From NCBI RefSeq assembly GCF_900177515.1, contig NZ_FXAK01000010.1:1-64000 (forward strand): a stretch of 64,000 nucleotides of DNA, given 5' to 3'. The notes under the pieces are model-generated. The model saw nothing but the letters and a program-made list of their open reading frames with translations, searched no databases and was not told where the DNA came from. The position numbers were made by a program, and so were the translations under genes. The stretch is from Azospirillum oryzae (GTDB taxonomy: Bacteria > Pseudomonadota > Alphaproteobacteria > Azospirillales > Azospirillaceae). Shown piece by piece: positions 7,527-14,997 of the stretch. Within the stretch, counting starts at the first letter, position 1, and the number at the start of each line of letters is the position of its first letter.

Positions 7527-9497
7527 TTACCGCCTTCCCCATCCGCCACCGCGCCCGCCAAGCCAGCCGCCACCGGATGGGCGCCGCTCGTCCGGTCGGG
7601 ACTGTTCCTGCCCGGCCGACGGCTCCGGCGCCGGTATCTCTGTCGCTTTTGCCCGCGGCTGCTCGGCCTTCACCGCCACCGCAAGCGCCTTCCGCAACTC
7701 CGCCCAGCGCGCGGCGGTCCAGCGCTCCAGCCCCATGGCCACGGTGCAGGCGCGGGCATATTTCCAGCCGTCCAGCGCCTCCGTGGCGTGAACCTGTTTC
7801 CATTCGCCCCGGCCCTCGATCCACTGGTCGCCGACAAGCTGTTTGCACACCTCTTCGGTGGCCAGCCCGTTGAGGTGGACATAGCCGGCCGGAAACCCGG
7901 CACCGTCGGCCGCCTCTTCGTCGGTGGGAGGCTGCAGGCTCAGCTTGCCGTAAAGCTCCAGGGTCAGGACGTGGCCACCGATCATGCCGAGCTGCAGGCC
8001 ACGCTTGCGCCGCTTCCCGTTCGGGCTGGCCTCTCGCACGCTGGACCATGCGAAGGACGGAGCGCCTATCGTGCTGGCGCCCTTCACGGGGATGACCAAG
8101 CCCGGATGGCGCTTCGCCCACGCTTCAACCTGCGTGGTGGCAAAGCCCGTGTCGGCCCCGACCTTCGACAAGCGCAGATCGACGCCCGACGGATGCCTCC
8201 ATGTGCCGTGGATGACGCGGGATGCCTCGTCCCACACCGCTGCGTCGTAGGGGTTGCCGGGGATCACGACGTGATCGACCAGCCAACATTGGAAGTCCTG
8301 CCCCCATGCCCACACGAACAGCTCAAGGCGACCGGGGCTTTTCTGAACGTCGAGACCGGCGGTCAACACCAGCCCGCCGGCCGGCACGCCCTGATAGTCC
8401 TCCCGGCGGTCATAGAGGACGCGCCATTGTGGCGCCTCTCCCTTCACCTCGTAGGTCTCGGCCAACACCTGATTGACGAAGACGCGGAGCTTGTTCGGGT
8501 CCTTCCTCGCCCGGACGAACTCCTTGGCGATCTCCAGCCACGCGGCGCCGGGAAACTGACTGTAGGCGGCCCAAATGTGGAAGGACCGATGCGGCCAGTT
8601 CTGCGGCGCATGCGCCCGCCACTCGCCCCGCTCGTCCATATCCGCCTTGTGATCCTCCTCGATCACGCAGCCGTTGACGCAGACGTACCAAGCCTTGGTC
8701 GGCGCGTCCTTCGGCTCAAAGTGGATGCCGGCGCCGGTGCCGTTGCCGAACACAAGGATCTGCATCTCGCCACAGTGCGGACAGGGGACATACCGGTATT
8801 CCTGCGTCCCCTGCTCAAACAGCGCGTCGATCTTGGAATGCCCCTTGATCGTCGGGGTGGAGCCTGCCGCCTTCAGCGGGTCGTCCGATGTCAGGCAGCG
8901 CTTGAAGGCCAACTCCACTTGGTCGCCTTCGACACCGGCAGTCGGCGGATAGCCGTCCGGCTCCTCCAAGATGACCTTGTCGGCGGTGATGCGGCGGAAC
9001 TCCTTCGGGCTGTTGGCCCCCTTGATCTTGATCCAGCCGCCGGGGAAGCGCTTCGACCGGATGGTGTTGCTGCTGTTCCGCGTCTTGGTGGAGAACAGGC
9101 GCCGCACCGCCGGCCACAGGATCAGCTTGGCGACGTCGTCCTTGGCGAAGTCCTCGGCATCGTCGATGGTCGGCTGATAGACCAGAACCCGGCTGGGCAG
9201 CTGGTCGGCGCAATAGGCGATGTAGTTCTTGACGATCTGGCTGTAGCCGATGCGGCTCGACTTCTTCGCCGTGATCTGCCGCACGCCCGGCTCGGTGAAG
9301 GCGTCCATCATGCCGACCTGGAAGGGGAACGGGCGGTAGCGCGTGCCGTCCTCCAACCGGGCATTCTTGAGCGACCAGTCCGACAGCGTCATCCGCCGGC
9401 GGGGCTTCAGCGCCAGCAGCCACCGGGCGACATGCTCGGCCAGCAGAGCGCCGCGGACGCGGACGCCGTCATTCGTCTGCATCGTCGTCCCCGTCAT
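7527..9497 (-). CDS. Terminase large subunit, GpA family
   Basis: The 656-residue packaging motor cuts concatemeric DNA and pumps it into the prohead. A Walker-like segment KKSSRIGYSQ is at about residues 78-87, followed by RVLVYQPTIDDAEDFAKDDV. Two Cys pairs (CPHC and CVNGC) near the middle resemble the GpA zinc element. The nuclease half contains AGLDVQKSPGRLE and KVGADTGFATTQVEAW. The C-terminus is basic and Gly-rich. The start at 9497 overlaps the small-subunit gene by 29 bases, as is common for Nu1/GpA pairs. Confidence 0.94.
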   Translation of the reverse strand: MTGTTMQTNDGVRVRGALLAEHVARWLLALKPRRRMTLSDWSLKNARLEDGTRYRPFPFQVGMMDAFTEPGVRQITAKKSSRIGYSQIVKNYIAYCADQLPSRVLVYQPTIDDAEDFAKDDVAKLILWPAVRRLFSTKTRNSSNTIRSKRFPGGWIKIKGANSPKEFRRITADKVILEEPDGYPPTAGVEGDQVELAFKRCLTSDDPLKAAGSTPTIKGHSKIDALFEQGTQEYRYVPCPHCGEMQILVFGNGTGAGIHFEPKDAPTKAWYVCVNGCVIEEDHKADMDERGEWRAHAPQNWPHRSFHIWAAYSQFPGAAWLEIAKEFVRARKDPNKLRVFVNQVLAETYEVKGEAPQWRVLYDRREDYQGVPAGGLVLTAGLDVQKSPGRLELFVWAWGQDFQCWLVDHVVIPGNPYDAAVWDEASRVIHGTWRHPSGVDLRLSKVGADTGFATTQVEAWAKRHPGLVIPVKGASTIGAPSFAWSSVREASPNGKRRKRGLQLGMIGGHVLTLELYGKLSLQPPTDEEAADGAGFPAGYVHLNGLATEEVCKQLVGDQWIEGRGEWKQVHATEALDGWKYARACTVAMGLERWTAARWAELRKALAVAVKAEQPRAKATEIPAPEPSAGQEQSRPDERRPSGGGWLGGRGGGWGRR

Positions 9498-9966
9498 CGT
9501 CCCCGCCGCCCATCTCTTCGACGATCCGGGCCGCGCTCAATTCGTCCAGCGCATCCTCCAGCGCATCGGCGATGCGGTCTTTCAGCCGACTGTCGGTCTT
9601 GGCGACCTTGGCCGGGATGCGCAGCAGCTTCGCCTTGACCATCTCGATGACCGACAGCACCGCGGCGGTGTAATCGGCGACCGGCACCAGCTCGCCCCGC
9701 TTTTCCGCGTTGCGCATCGCGTAGTGGTCGGCCTGCTCCTTCGCCAGCCGGGCTTTCTCCGCGACGAGGTCGAGGCCTTCCGCTTCGGCCTCGTCCGAGG
9801 TCCGGCCGGCGGCGCGCTCCCGAAGGTGGCGGATGTAGGCCACCCGGCAGGCGTCGATGTCCATCTGACTGCGCGCGTCAGCGTTGAAAACGCCCCGCGC
9901 CTTGAGGTCGCGGACGGAACGGTCGGTCAGATCGAGGTGTTCGGCGACTTCCTTCTGAGTTGCCAT
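9469..9966 (-). CDS. Terminase small subunit, Nu1-like
   Basis: A 165-residue DNA-recognition subunit of terminase. The N-terminus MATQKEVAEHLDLTDRSVRD is a winged-helix motif of the Nu1 type, which binds the packaging site. The middle, AEKARLAKEQADHYAMRNAE, is the usual helical region that contacts the large subunit. The C-terminus is very acidic (GGGDDDGDDDADE). ATG at 9966 is chosen over one at 9990 because it begins directly with the conserved HTH; neither has a strong ribosome binding site. Confidence 0.88.
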   Translation of the reverse strand: MATQKEVAEHLDLTDRSVRDLKARGVFNADARSQMDIDACRVAYIRHLRERAAGRTSDEAEAEGLDLVAEKARLAKEQADHYAMRNAEKRGELVPVADYTAAVLSVIEMVKAKLLRIPAKVAKTDSRLKDRIADALEDALDELSAARIVEEMGGGDDDGDDDADE

Positions 9967-10235
9967 AGCCACACCCCACCCACACGCCAAAGGGGAAGCG
10001 GAACCCCCTTATGGAATTTTCATACCTGGACGATGATCGGACTTGTCCCACCCTCTATAGGGGGGCCACCCGGAAGGACCCACGACACCCCCCCTACCCC
10101 TGCCCCGCCGTGAGATGGCCCCATCCTGCCCGTCAGGCGGCTCGCGGCTGGCCTCTGGCGCATCGGACGTGCGATGAGCGGCACGCGGGAGGACGCATCA
10201 GCGGGCGCCCTATGGACTGGCCCTCTATGGGAGGG

Positions 10236-10394
10236 TCAGTCTCCCTTGGTCCCTTCGGTAGGGGTCCGGACGATGGGGCGGACTGCCCGGCGGTGGACCC
10301 GGCCGGGCGGGAACATCCGGTCGACCAGCAGCAGGTCGCCGTAGACCAGTGCCAGCACCGCCATGGCCGCACCCCACGCCTTCGCCCGCTCCAT
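10236..10394 (-). CDS. Small one-span membrane protein, possible holin/lysis peptide
   Basis: A 52-residue protein starting MERAKAWGAAMAVLALVYGD. Residues about 8-25 form one hydrophobic segment, followed by a basic tail with VHRRAVRPIVR. Its ATG lies two bases after the stop of the membrane-protein gene interrupted by the IS element, so the two were probably coupled. GGGGTGG upstream may serve as ribosome binding site. No family is recognised. Position between small structural genes and terminase suggests a holin, spanin-like or other phage membrane role. Confidence 0.5.
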   Translation of the reverse strand: MERAKAWGAAMAVLALVYGDLLLVDRMFPPGRVHRRAVRPIVRTPTEGTKGD

Positions 10395-10562
10395 GGTCAC
10401 CACCCCACTATGACCAGCCCGGAGGCGATCACGGCCACAGCGGTGAGGATGCCGGCGGCGTAGCCGGTGGCGAACCCAATGGTGAAGCTGCCCCCATCGG
10501 GGAGGGGGCGATCAGTCGTCCCCTGCGTCGGGATGGAAGGCGTGGCCAAGGCGTCCACCGCG

Positions 10563-10570
10563 GCGATGGT
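10563..10570. repeat. Target-site duplication, left copy
   Basis: GCGATGGT directly flanks the left end of the IS element and is repeated exactly at 13122-13129. An 8-bp duplication is within the range known for IS21-family insertions. Confidence 0.9.
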
Positions 10571-10630
10571 TGTGCATCGGCCTGCAACACTGGGCCAGTT
10601 TCAGGGGTGATCGGCGTCCAATAACCAGCC
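10571..10630 (+). repeat. IS21 left terminal repeats
   Basis: The outer copy starts at 10571 (TGTGCATCGGCCTGCAACAC) and an inner copy of the same motif lies at 10610-10630 (ATCGGCGTCCAATAACCAGC). These are expected transposase-binding sites. Confidence 0.75.
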
Positions 10631-10686
10631 ACCCCTGATCTGGCAGACTACCACCCTGGGTTTGGACGACAGGGTGGCGGACAGGG

Positions 10687-12207
10687 ATGTTGACGGTGGA
10701 GACGATCGCACGGATACGACGCGAGCACGCGAAGGGGAAAAGCATCCGGGCCATTGCCCGGTCGCTGAAGGTGTCGCGGGAGACGGTGACGAAATACCTG
10801 CGCTCGGGCGAGACGGCGCCGCGCTACGAGCGCCAGCACCAGCCGCTTCCGAAGTTGTCCGGGTTCCAGGAGGAGCTGGAACGGCTGATCACGGAGAACG
10901 AGCGGCGGCCAGCCCGCGACCGGCTCGACTACCTGGGGCTCTTCGGACGGCTGAAGGATGCCGGGTTCCAGGGCGGCTACGACACGGTGCGGCGCTACAT
11001 CAAGCGCTTCAAGCAGCGCCAGCCGCCGAGTGGGCCGGTGAACGCCTACGTTCCGCTCACCTTTGCCCCGGCCGAGGCGTACCAGTTCGACTGGGCGGAA
11101 GAGTGGATCATCCTGGACGGCGTGACGACCAAGGTGCAGGTGGCCCATGCCCGCCTGTGCCACAGCCGCATGCCGTTTGTGGCGGTCTACCCGCGCCAGA
11201 CCCAGGAGATGGTGTTCGACGCCCACGCCCGTGCCGCGGCCTTCTACGGCGGCCTGTGCGAGCGCGGCATCTACGACAACATGAAGACGGCGGTGGACGC
11301 CGTATTTGTCGGCAAAGAGCGCCGCTTCAACCGCCGCTTCGCCCAGATGTGCTCGCATTACCTGGTCGAGCCGGTGGCCTGCACCCCGGCTTCGGGCTGG
11401 GAAAAGGGCCAGGTCGAGAACCAGGTCGGCACCTTGCGCCAGCGGCTGTTCACGCCGCGGCTGCGGGCCAAGACGCTGGAAGAGGTGAACGAACGCCTGC
11501 ACGACGAGGTGATCGTCTGGGCCCAACAGACGCCGCATCCAGAGGATAGGAGCCGGACGGTGTGGGAGGTGTTCCAGGCGGAGCGGCCGGCGCTGATCAC
11601 CGTGAGCGATCCTTTCGACGGCTTCCACGAGGCCACGCTCAGCGTCTCGAAAACCTGCCTGATCCACTTTGACCGCAACCGCTACAGCGTGGCCGCGATC
11701 GCCGCCGGCAAGCCGGTGCAGGTCCGCGCCTACGCGACACGGATCGTGGTGTGGTTCAACGGCGCGATCGTCGCCGAGCACCCACGAGCTTTCGGGCACG
11801 GCCACACGCGGTACAATCCGCTGCACTACCTGCCGGTTCTCGTCCGCAAGCCGGGGGCGCTGCGCAACGGGGCGCCGTTCCGGGACTGGGATTTGCCGCC
11901 AGCCCTGGCGACGGTGCGGACCCGCCTGGGCCGCGGCGACGACGCTGACCGGCAGTTCGTTGGCGTGCTCGCCGCCATCCTCACCGATGGCCTGGAGGCG
12001 GTGGAGGTCGCCTGCCGCGAGGCACTGGCGAGCGGTACGCACAGCCGGGACGTGATCCTGAACATCCTCGCCCGGCGCCACGACGTCACACCGGCACCGG
12101 CCATGGCGGTGCCGACGGCGTTGACGCTGTCCATTGAGCCGGCCGCCGACTGCGGGCGCTACGACCGCCTGCGCGCGGTGCGGGAGGGCTGCCATGGAAC
12201 GGCATGA
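10687..12207 (+). CDS. istA: IS21 family transposase IstA
   Basis: The 506-residue transposase joins IS ends to target DNA. The N-terminus has an HTH (GKSIRAIARSLKVSRETVTK, about residues 18-37). The DDE-type integrase core lies in about residues 120-300: the first Asp is in YQFDWAEEW, the second in YDNMKTA, and the Glu in GWEKGQVEN. The length matches IstA. It ends 14 bases inside istB, with the overlap typical for the pair. No frameshift or stop is seen, so it may be active. Confidence 0.96.
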   Translation: MLTVETIARIRREHAKGKSIRAIARSLKVSRETVTKYLRSGETAPRYERQHQPLPKLSGFQEELERLITENERRPARDRLDYLGLFGRLKDAGFQGGYDTVRRYIKRFKQRQPPSGPVNAYVPLTFAPAEAYQFDWAEEWIILDGVTTKVQVAHARLCHSRMPFVAVYPRQTQEMVFDAHARAAAFYGGLCERGIYDNMKTAVDAVFVGKERRFNRRFAQMCSHYLVEPVACTPASGWEKGQVENQVGTLRQRLFTPRLRAKTLEEVNERLHDEVIVWAQQTPHPEDRSRTVWEVFQAERPALITVSDPFDGFHEATLSVSKTCLIHFDRNRYSVAAIAAGKPVQVRAYATRIVVWFNGAIVAEHPRAFGHGHTRYNPLHYLPVLVRKPGALRNGAPFRDWDLPPALATVRTRLGRGDDADRQFVGVLAAILTDGLEAVEVACREALASGTHSRDVILNILARRHDVTPAPAMAVPTALTLSIEPAADCGRYDRLRAVREGCHGTA

Positions 12208-12925
12208 GCTGATGGCGATGATGGCCGAGCTCAGCCTGGCCGGCATGCGTGCCGCCTACGACGAGGTAATGAGCGATGGACTGAAGCGGCAGCGCACCGT
12301 CCAGCAGATCCTGGGCGACCTGCTGGCGGCGGAGCGGGCGGAGAAGCAGGCGCGCTCGATCCGCTACCAACTCGGCGCCGCCAAGCTGCCTCTGGCCAAG
12401 ACGCTGGCCGAGTTCGACTTCACCGCCAGTCCCCTCAACGAGGGGCTGGTGCGCGACCTGCACGATGGCGGCTTTCTGGAAACCCAGCGCAACGCCGTGT
12501 TCATCGGGGGAACCGGGACCGGCAAGACGCACATGTGCATCGCCATCACGGCCAACTGCGTGCGCCGCGGCGCCCGTGCCCGGTTCTTCAACGTCATCGA
12601 CCTGGTGAACCGGTTGGAGGCCGAAGCCCGGACCGGGCAGGCGGGCAAGCTCGCTGACCAGTTGACCCGCGTTGATCTCGTGGTGCTGGACGAACTCGGC
12701 TACCTGCCGTTCTCCCAGAGTGGCGGCCAACTGCTGTTCCACGCGCTCAGCCAGTTGTACTCGCGGACCTCGGTGTTGATCACCACCAACTTGAGCTTCG
12801 CTGAATGGCCGACGGTGTTCGCTGGCGACGCCAAGATGACCACCGCTTTGCTCGACCGGCTGACGCATCACTGCGACATCCTGGAAACCGGCAACGAGAG
12901 CTGGCGGTTCAAGAACCGCTCCTGA
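12194..12925 (+). CDS. istB: IS21 transposition helper ATPase IstB
   Basis: A 243-residue AAA+ ATPase that assists IstA in target selection. A Walker A motif GGTGTGKTH is near residue 105 and Walker B VLDELGYLPF near residue 165. The C-terminal LLDRLTHHCDILETGNESWR is characteristic of the family. ATG at 12194 gives the standard N-terminus MERHELMAMMAELSLAGMRA and overlaps istA by 14 bases. The gene is intact. Confidence 0.96.
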   Translation: MERHELMAMMAELSLAGMRAAYDEVMSDGLKRQRTVQQILGDLLAAERAEKQARSIRYQLGAAKLPLAKTLAEFDFTASPLNEGLVRDLHDGGFLETQRNAVFIGGTGTGKTHMCIAITANCVRRGARARFFNVIDLVNRLEAEARTGQAGKLADQLTRVDLVVLDELGYLPFSQSGGQLLFHALSQLYSRTSVLITTNLSFAEWPTVFAGDAKMTTALLDRLTHHCDILETGNESWRFKNRS

Positions 12926-13071
12926 TCCAAAGCCTTCCCCCTATCCGTTGCCCAGGGGGGCCCACAGGCCCCTCCCACGCGCGCCGCTGCGTCAGCCATA
13001 AGGGCACTCCGCGGCGCGCGCGGGACCCTCCCGTGGACTCCCTGGACAACAGGTTCTGCAACCGCAAGCGT

Positions 13072-13121
13072 GGCTGGAAATTGCAAGCCGATGCCGGCTG
13101 GAATTTGGAAGCCGATTGACA
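13072..13121 (+). repeat. IS21 right terminal repeats
   Basis: An inner copy at 13072-13092 and an outer copy at 13096-13116 share GGCTGGAA-TT-G-AAGCCGAT; the element ends with TGACA at 13121. They are the inverted counterparts of the repeats at the left end. Confidence 0.75.
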
Positions 13122-13129
13122 GCGATGGT
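13122..13129. repeat. Target-site duplication, right copy
   Basis: GCGATGGT immediately right of the IS end, identical to 10563-10570. Confidence 0.9.
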
Positions 13130-13146
13130 CGACCGCATGGAGCGGG

Positions 13147-13344
13147 TCATTTGTCATCCCACCGTTTGCGGGCGGCCTCAGCCACGTTCCTGTTGAGGAC
13201 GCGAGCGGTGCGCAGGAAGACCTGACCACGGGGCACGGTCACCGAGCCGGCAGTTTCGAGCGCAGCAAAGACGGCGCCGTTGATATCGCCGATCCACACC
13301 TTGTCATCGACGTCCACTTCTACGATCACCTGAACACGCTTCAT
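13147..13344 (-). CDS. Small phage protein of unknown function
   Basis: A 65-residue protein starting MKRVQVIVEVDVDDKVWIGD, then GAVFAALETAGSVTVPRGQV and a basic C-terminus. The strand-rich first half followed by a helix suggests a small compact fold. It starts 9 bases after the DUF6441-like gene, and its TGA overlaps the ATG of the IS-split membrane-protein gene, so it belongs to the late operon. No family is recognised. Confidence 0.65.
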   Translation of the reverse strand: MKRVQVIVEVDVDDKVWIGDINGAVFAALETAGSVTVPRGQVFLRTARVLNRNVAEAARKRWDDK

Positions 13345-13353
13345 GTCGCCCCC

Positions 13354-14001
13354 TCACTCGGCTTTCAGCGCATCGGCGATCATGGTGGGGAAGCGGGTCT
13401 CCCACTGCCGGATGACGGCGTCCAGGTCCAGGCGCTTGCGGATCGTCGCTTCCTTCACCAGGACGAACATCAGCGTCAACTTGGCCTCTCTGCCCTGTGC
13501 GATGCGCCCGGCCGTGGCCTTGCGCACACCGCCGGACTTGCCGGCAACCACGTCAGCGAACAGCAGGACGGACTTGCCGGCGGCGATGGAGCGGAGCGGG
13601 CCGAACCGCTCGGCGACTTGGTCCGGGGTGAGGTAGCGACCGCGGTTACCCTTGGGGCAGTTCTTGGTTGGGATGGCCAGCCAGCCCCGCTTGGAACGGA
13701 TCGTCGCGCCCTGTGCGAAAGCGTCGATGACGCCCTCCCACTTCGCGGCCGATGCAGCCTTGCCCCGGACGAACACCTCTGCGGCAGGGTGGAAGCTGTA
13801 GTTGCCGCCCCCAGGATAGCCGGCATGGCCCAGCGCCCGCCCCAGCTTGCCGAGACCGGCATTCGCCATGGCGGTCCGCATCTCGTCACGCATGGTGGAC
13901 GCGGCATGTTCCGTGACGTCGGTCAGCCGACGGGCGGTCGACTCCGTCCACTCGTTGAAGGCGTCCTCCAGGCTGCCGGTGATGGTGACGCTGGCACGCA
14001 T
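13354..14001 (-). CDS. DUF6441-like phage protein
   Basis: A 215-residue protein starting MRASVTITGSLEDAFNEWTE. The pattern of an N-terminal helix region, a central FVRGKAASAAKWEGVIDAFA segment, WLAIPTKNCPKG and a C-terminal MFVLVKEATIRKRLDLDAVI helix fits the DUF6441 family found among phage structural genes, probably head-tail completion or minor tail proteins. ATG at 14001 is preferred because AAGGAAG lies about 10 bases upstream; an upstream in-frame ATG at 14064 gives an atypical N-terminus. Precise function is unknown. Confidence 0.7.
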   Translation of the reverse strand: MRASVTITGSLEDAFNEWTESTARRLTDVTEHAASTMRDEMRTAMANAGLGKLGRALGHAGYPGGGNYSFHPAAEVFVRGKAASAAKWEGVIDAFAQGATIRSKRGWLAIPTKNCPKGNRGRYLTPDQVAERFGPLRSIAAGKSVLLFADVVAGKSGGVRKATAGRIAQGREAKLTLMFVLVKEATIRKRLDLDAVIRQWETRFPTMIADALKAE

Positions 14002-14158
14002 AGCGATTTGCTTCCTTAAACGCTTCGGGCGCGCCCTCTGGTAGCAGGACCCGCATTTCCACAACGAAACAATTGACCCATATCATCAGGCCGTTCCGCC
14101 TAGTCCTTTAGGCTTACCCAAGCGCAGCCTTGAGACCCCAGCTGACAGGGAAGTTGCC

Positions 14159-14374
14159 ATGACCGTGACGGTGATTTTTCAGCAGCCAGAAAACCCCTAC
14201 ATGCTCGGCCGGCTTCCAATGCCCGACTACGATACCGCCGCTTGCTACATCATGGGCAGCCTGTCAGGACGCAGTCAGTCGAGCGCTATCATCGAGGACG
14301 CAAGCGGGCATCGCTCGATGCAGCCTCACATCCGGATGCACTACGATCGCCTTATGGCGAGGCATCGCTATTAG
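14159..14374 (+). CDS. Orphan plus-strand small phage protein
   Basis: A 71-residue protein starting MTVTVIFQQPENPYMLGRLP. It is oriented against the surrounding late operon. AGGGAAG, 5 bases before the ATG, is a good ribosome binding site, and the upstream 80 bases are less GC-rich, with TTGACC at 14073. No transmembrane segment or known motif is seen. A lone counter-oriented gene in a late operon suggests a moron or lysogeny-expressed accessory gene. Function unknown. Confidence 0.5.
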   Translation: MTVTVIFQQPENPYMLGRLPMPDYDTAACYIMGSLSGRSQSSAIIEDASGHRSMQPHIRMHYDRLMARHRY

Positions 14375-14443
14375 TGTATTGGCCCTCTCCACCACCCCGA
14401 TCATGCGCTCTAGAACCTCGGACGGAATGCTCAGCAGGTCCAT
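14264..14443 (-). CDS. Possible small operon protein, overlaps opposite gene
   Basis: A 59-codon frame starting MDLLSIPSEVLERMIGVVER, placed 4 bases after the stop of the upstream membrane protein, as expected for an operon gene. About two thirds of it lies antisense to the plus-strand gene at 14159-14374, and no strong ribosome binding site is seen. Only one of the two may be real in the overlap. Confidence 0.3.
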   Translation of the reverse strand: MDLLSIPSEVLERMIGVVERANTLIAMPRHKAIVVHPDVRLHRAMPACVLDDSARLTAS

Positions 14444-14447
14444 GGGA

Positions 14448-14771
14448 TCAGGCCGCCTGCTTGATAGTGGCCAGGGCCGCATTGACCATGACACGCATCT
14501 CTGCAACGGCGCCGCGCACCTCCGAAACGATCAACTCGTTCTGTTGGGCCATGGCGGCGATGCTGGCCGCCGTCTCCACCTGGGCTTGAGCCGTGCTCTT
14601 CAATGCCTCGACAACGATCTGCGCATCAGGTCCAGGCTGCGGCCGGCGTGCCCAAATCCACGTCACGACGATGGCGCCAAGGCAGAAGATAGCCGCGAGT
14701 TGCGCGGCGGGGCTTAAGCCAGCGATGGAATGGAGGGTGTCCCCAATGTCGGGGAGAGTGAGGCTGTCCAT
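14448..14771 (-). CDS. One-span membrane protein with coiled coil
   Basis: A 107-residue protein. Residues 1-20 are polar, about 22-40 form a membrane segment (AAQLAAIFCLGAIVVTWIWA), and residues 50-107 are a heptad-like helix (AQAQVETAASIAAMAQQNEL). This topology resembles some phage holin-associated or XhlA-like proteins, although those usually place the membrane segment at the C-terminus. It is the first gene after the terminator at 14907-14941 and so may be the first gene of the late transcript. Function is inferred only. Confidence 0.6.
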   Translation of the reverse strand: MDSLTLPDIGDTLHSIAGLSPAAQLAAIFCLGAIVVTWIWARRPQPGPDAQIVVEALKSTAQAQVETAASIAAMAQQNELIVSEVRGAVAEMRVMVNAALATIKQAA

Positions 14772-14906
14772 GGGCGGTCAGTCCTTCGAAGGGGGTTGGC
14801 GCCTAGTCGGACTGACCGGCGGCGGGATGGTGGAAGGGAGGCGCGCGGCGGAAACGGTGAGGGAGCCGCCCCGCCGCGCTGCACAACCTTGCCCGAGGGA
14901 AGGCAC

Positions 14907-14941
14907 GAAAAAACCCCGCGCCGTTGGGACGGGGCGGGGTC
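14907..14941 (-). terminator. Rho-independent terminator after DUF6456-like gene
   Basis: Read on the minus strand, ACCCCGC and GCGGGGT pair, followed by a run of T (14913-14908). It lies 57 bases after the stop at 14998 and separates the early/replication transcript from the late genes. It is the natural site for late antitermination or a boundary for a late promoter. Confidence 0.75.
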
Positions 14942-14997
14942 ATGATCGTGTGCGCGTGATACACACCCTCGCACAATAGCCGGGAAGTCGTATTCGG

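Larger units (their letters stand above)
10571..13121 (+). mobile_element. Complete IS21-family insertion sequence, 2,551 bp
   Basis: The element carries istA and istB in the same direction. Its ends are imperfect inverted repeats beginning TGT: the left end reads TGTGCATCGGCCTGCAA, the right end reads inward TGTCAATCGGCTTCCAA. Each end holds a second internal copy of the ATCGGC..CAA..CCAGCC motif (610-630 of the 10 kb block and 13072-13092), as typical for the multiple end repeats of IS21. Both flanks carry GCGATGGT. Intact genes and exact duplication suggest a fairly recent insertion. Confidence 0.95.
10397..13150 (-). pseudogene. Small phage membrane-protein gene split by IS21 element
   Basis: Joining 13150-13130 to 10570-10397, with the 8-bp duplication counted once, rebuilds an open reading frame of 64 codons. 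It starts MTRSMRSTIAAVDALATPSI and ends in one long hydrophobic segment (ATGYAAGILTAVAVIASGLV) followed by IVGW. Its ATG overlaps the stop of the upstream 65-residue gene (ATGA), and its stop lies two bases before the next ATG, which strongly supports a real, translationally coupled gene. The IS entered after codon 7. The intact product was probably holin-like; family membership is not established. Confidence 0.75.

Noticed and set aside
5679..9638. Very long open frame on the plus strand across portal and terminase genes
   Set aside because: It is the antisense of three firmly identified phage genes; its Arg/Gly/His-rich translation is typical of a shadow frame in high-GC DNA.
10133..10372. 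Alternative minus-strand frame before terminase
   Set aside because: Its Trp/Arg/Pro-rich translation overlaps the better supported one-span membrane gene at 10236-10394, which has coupling to its upstream gene.
14073..14114. TTGACC as -35 of a promoter for the plus-strand gene at 14159
   Set aside because: No acceptable -10 element is found at 16-18 bases; the candidates lie too far away.
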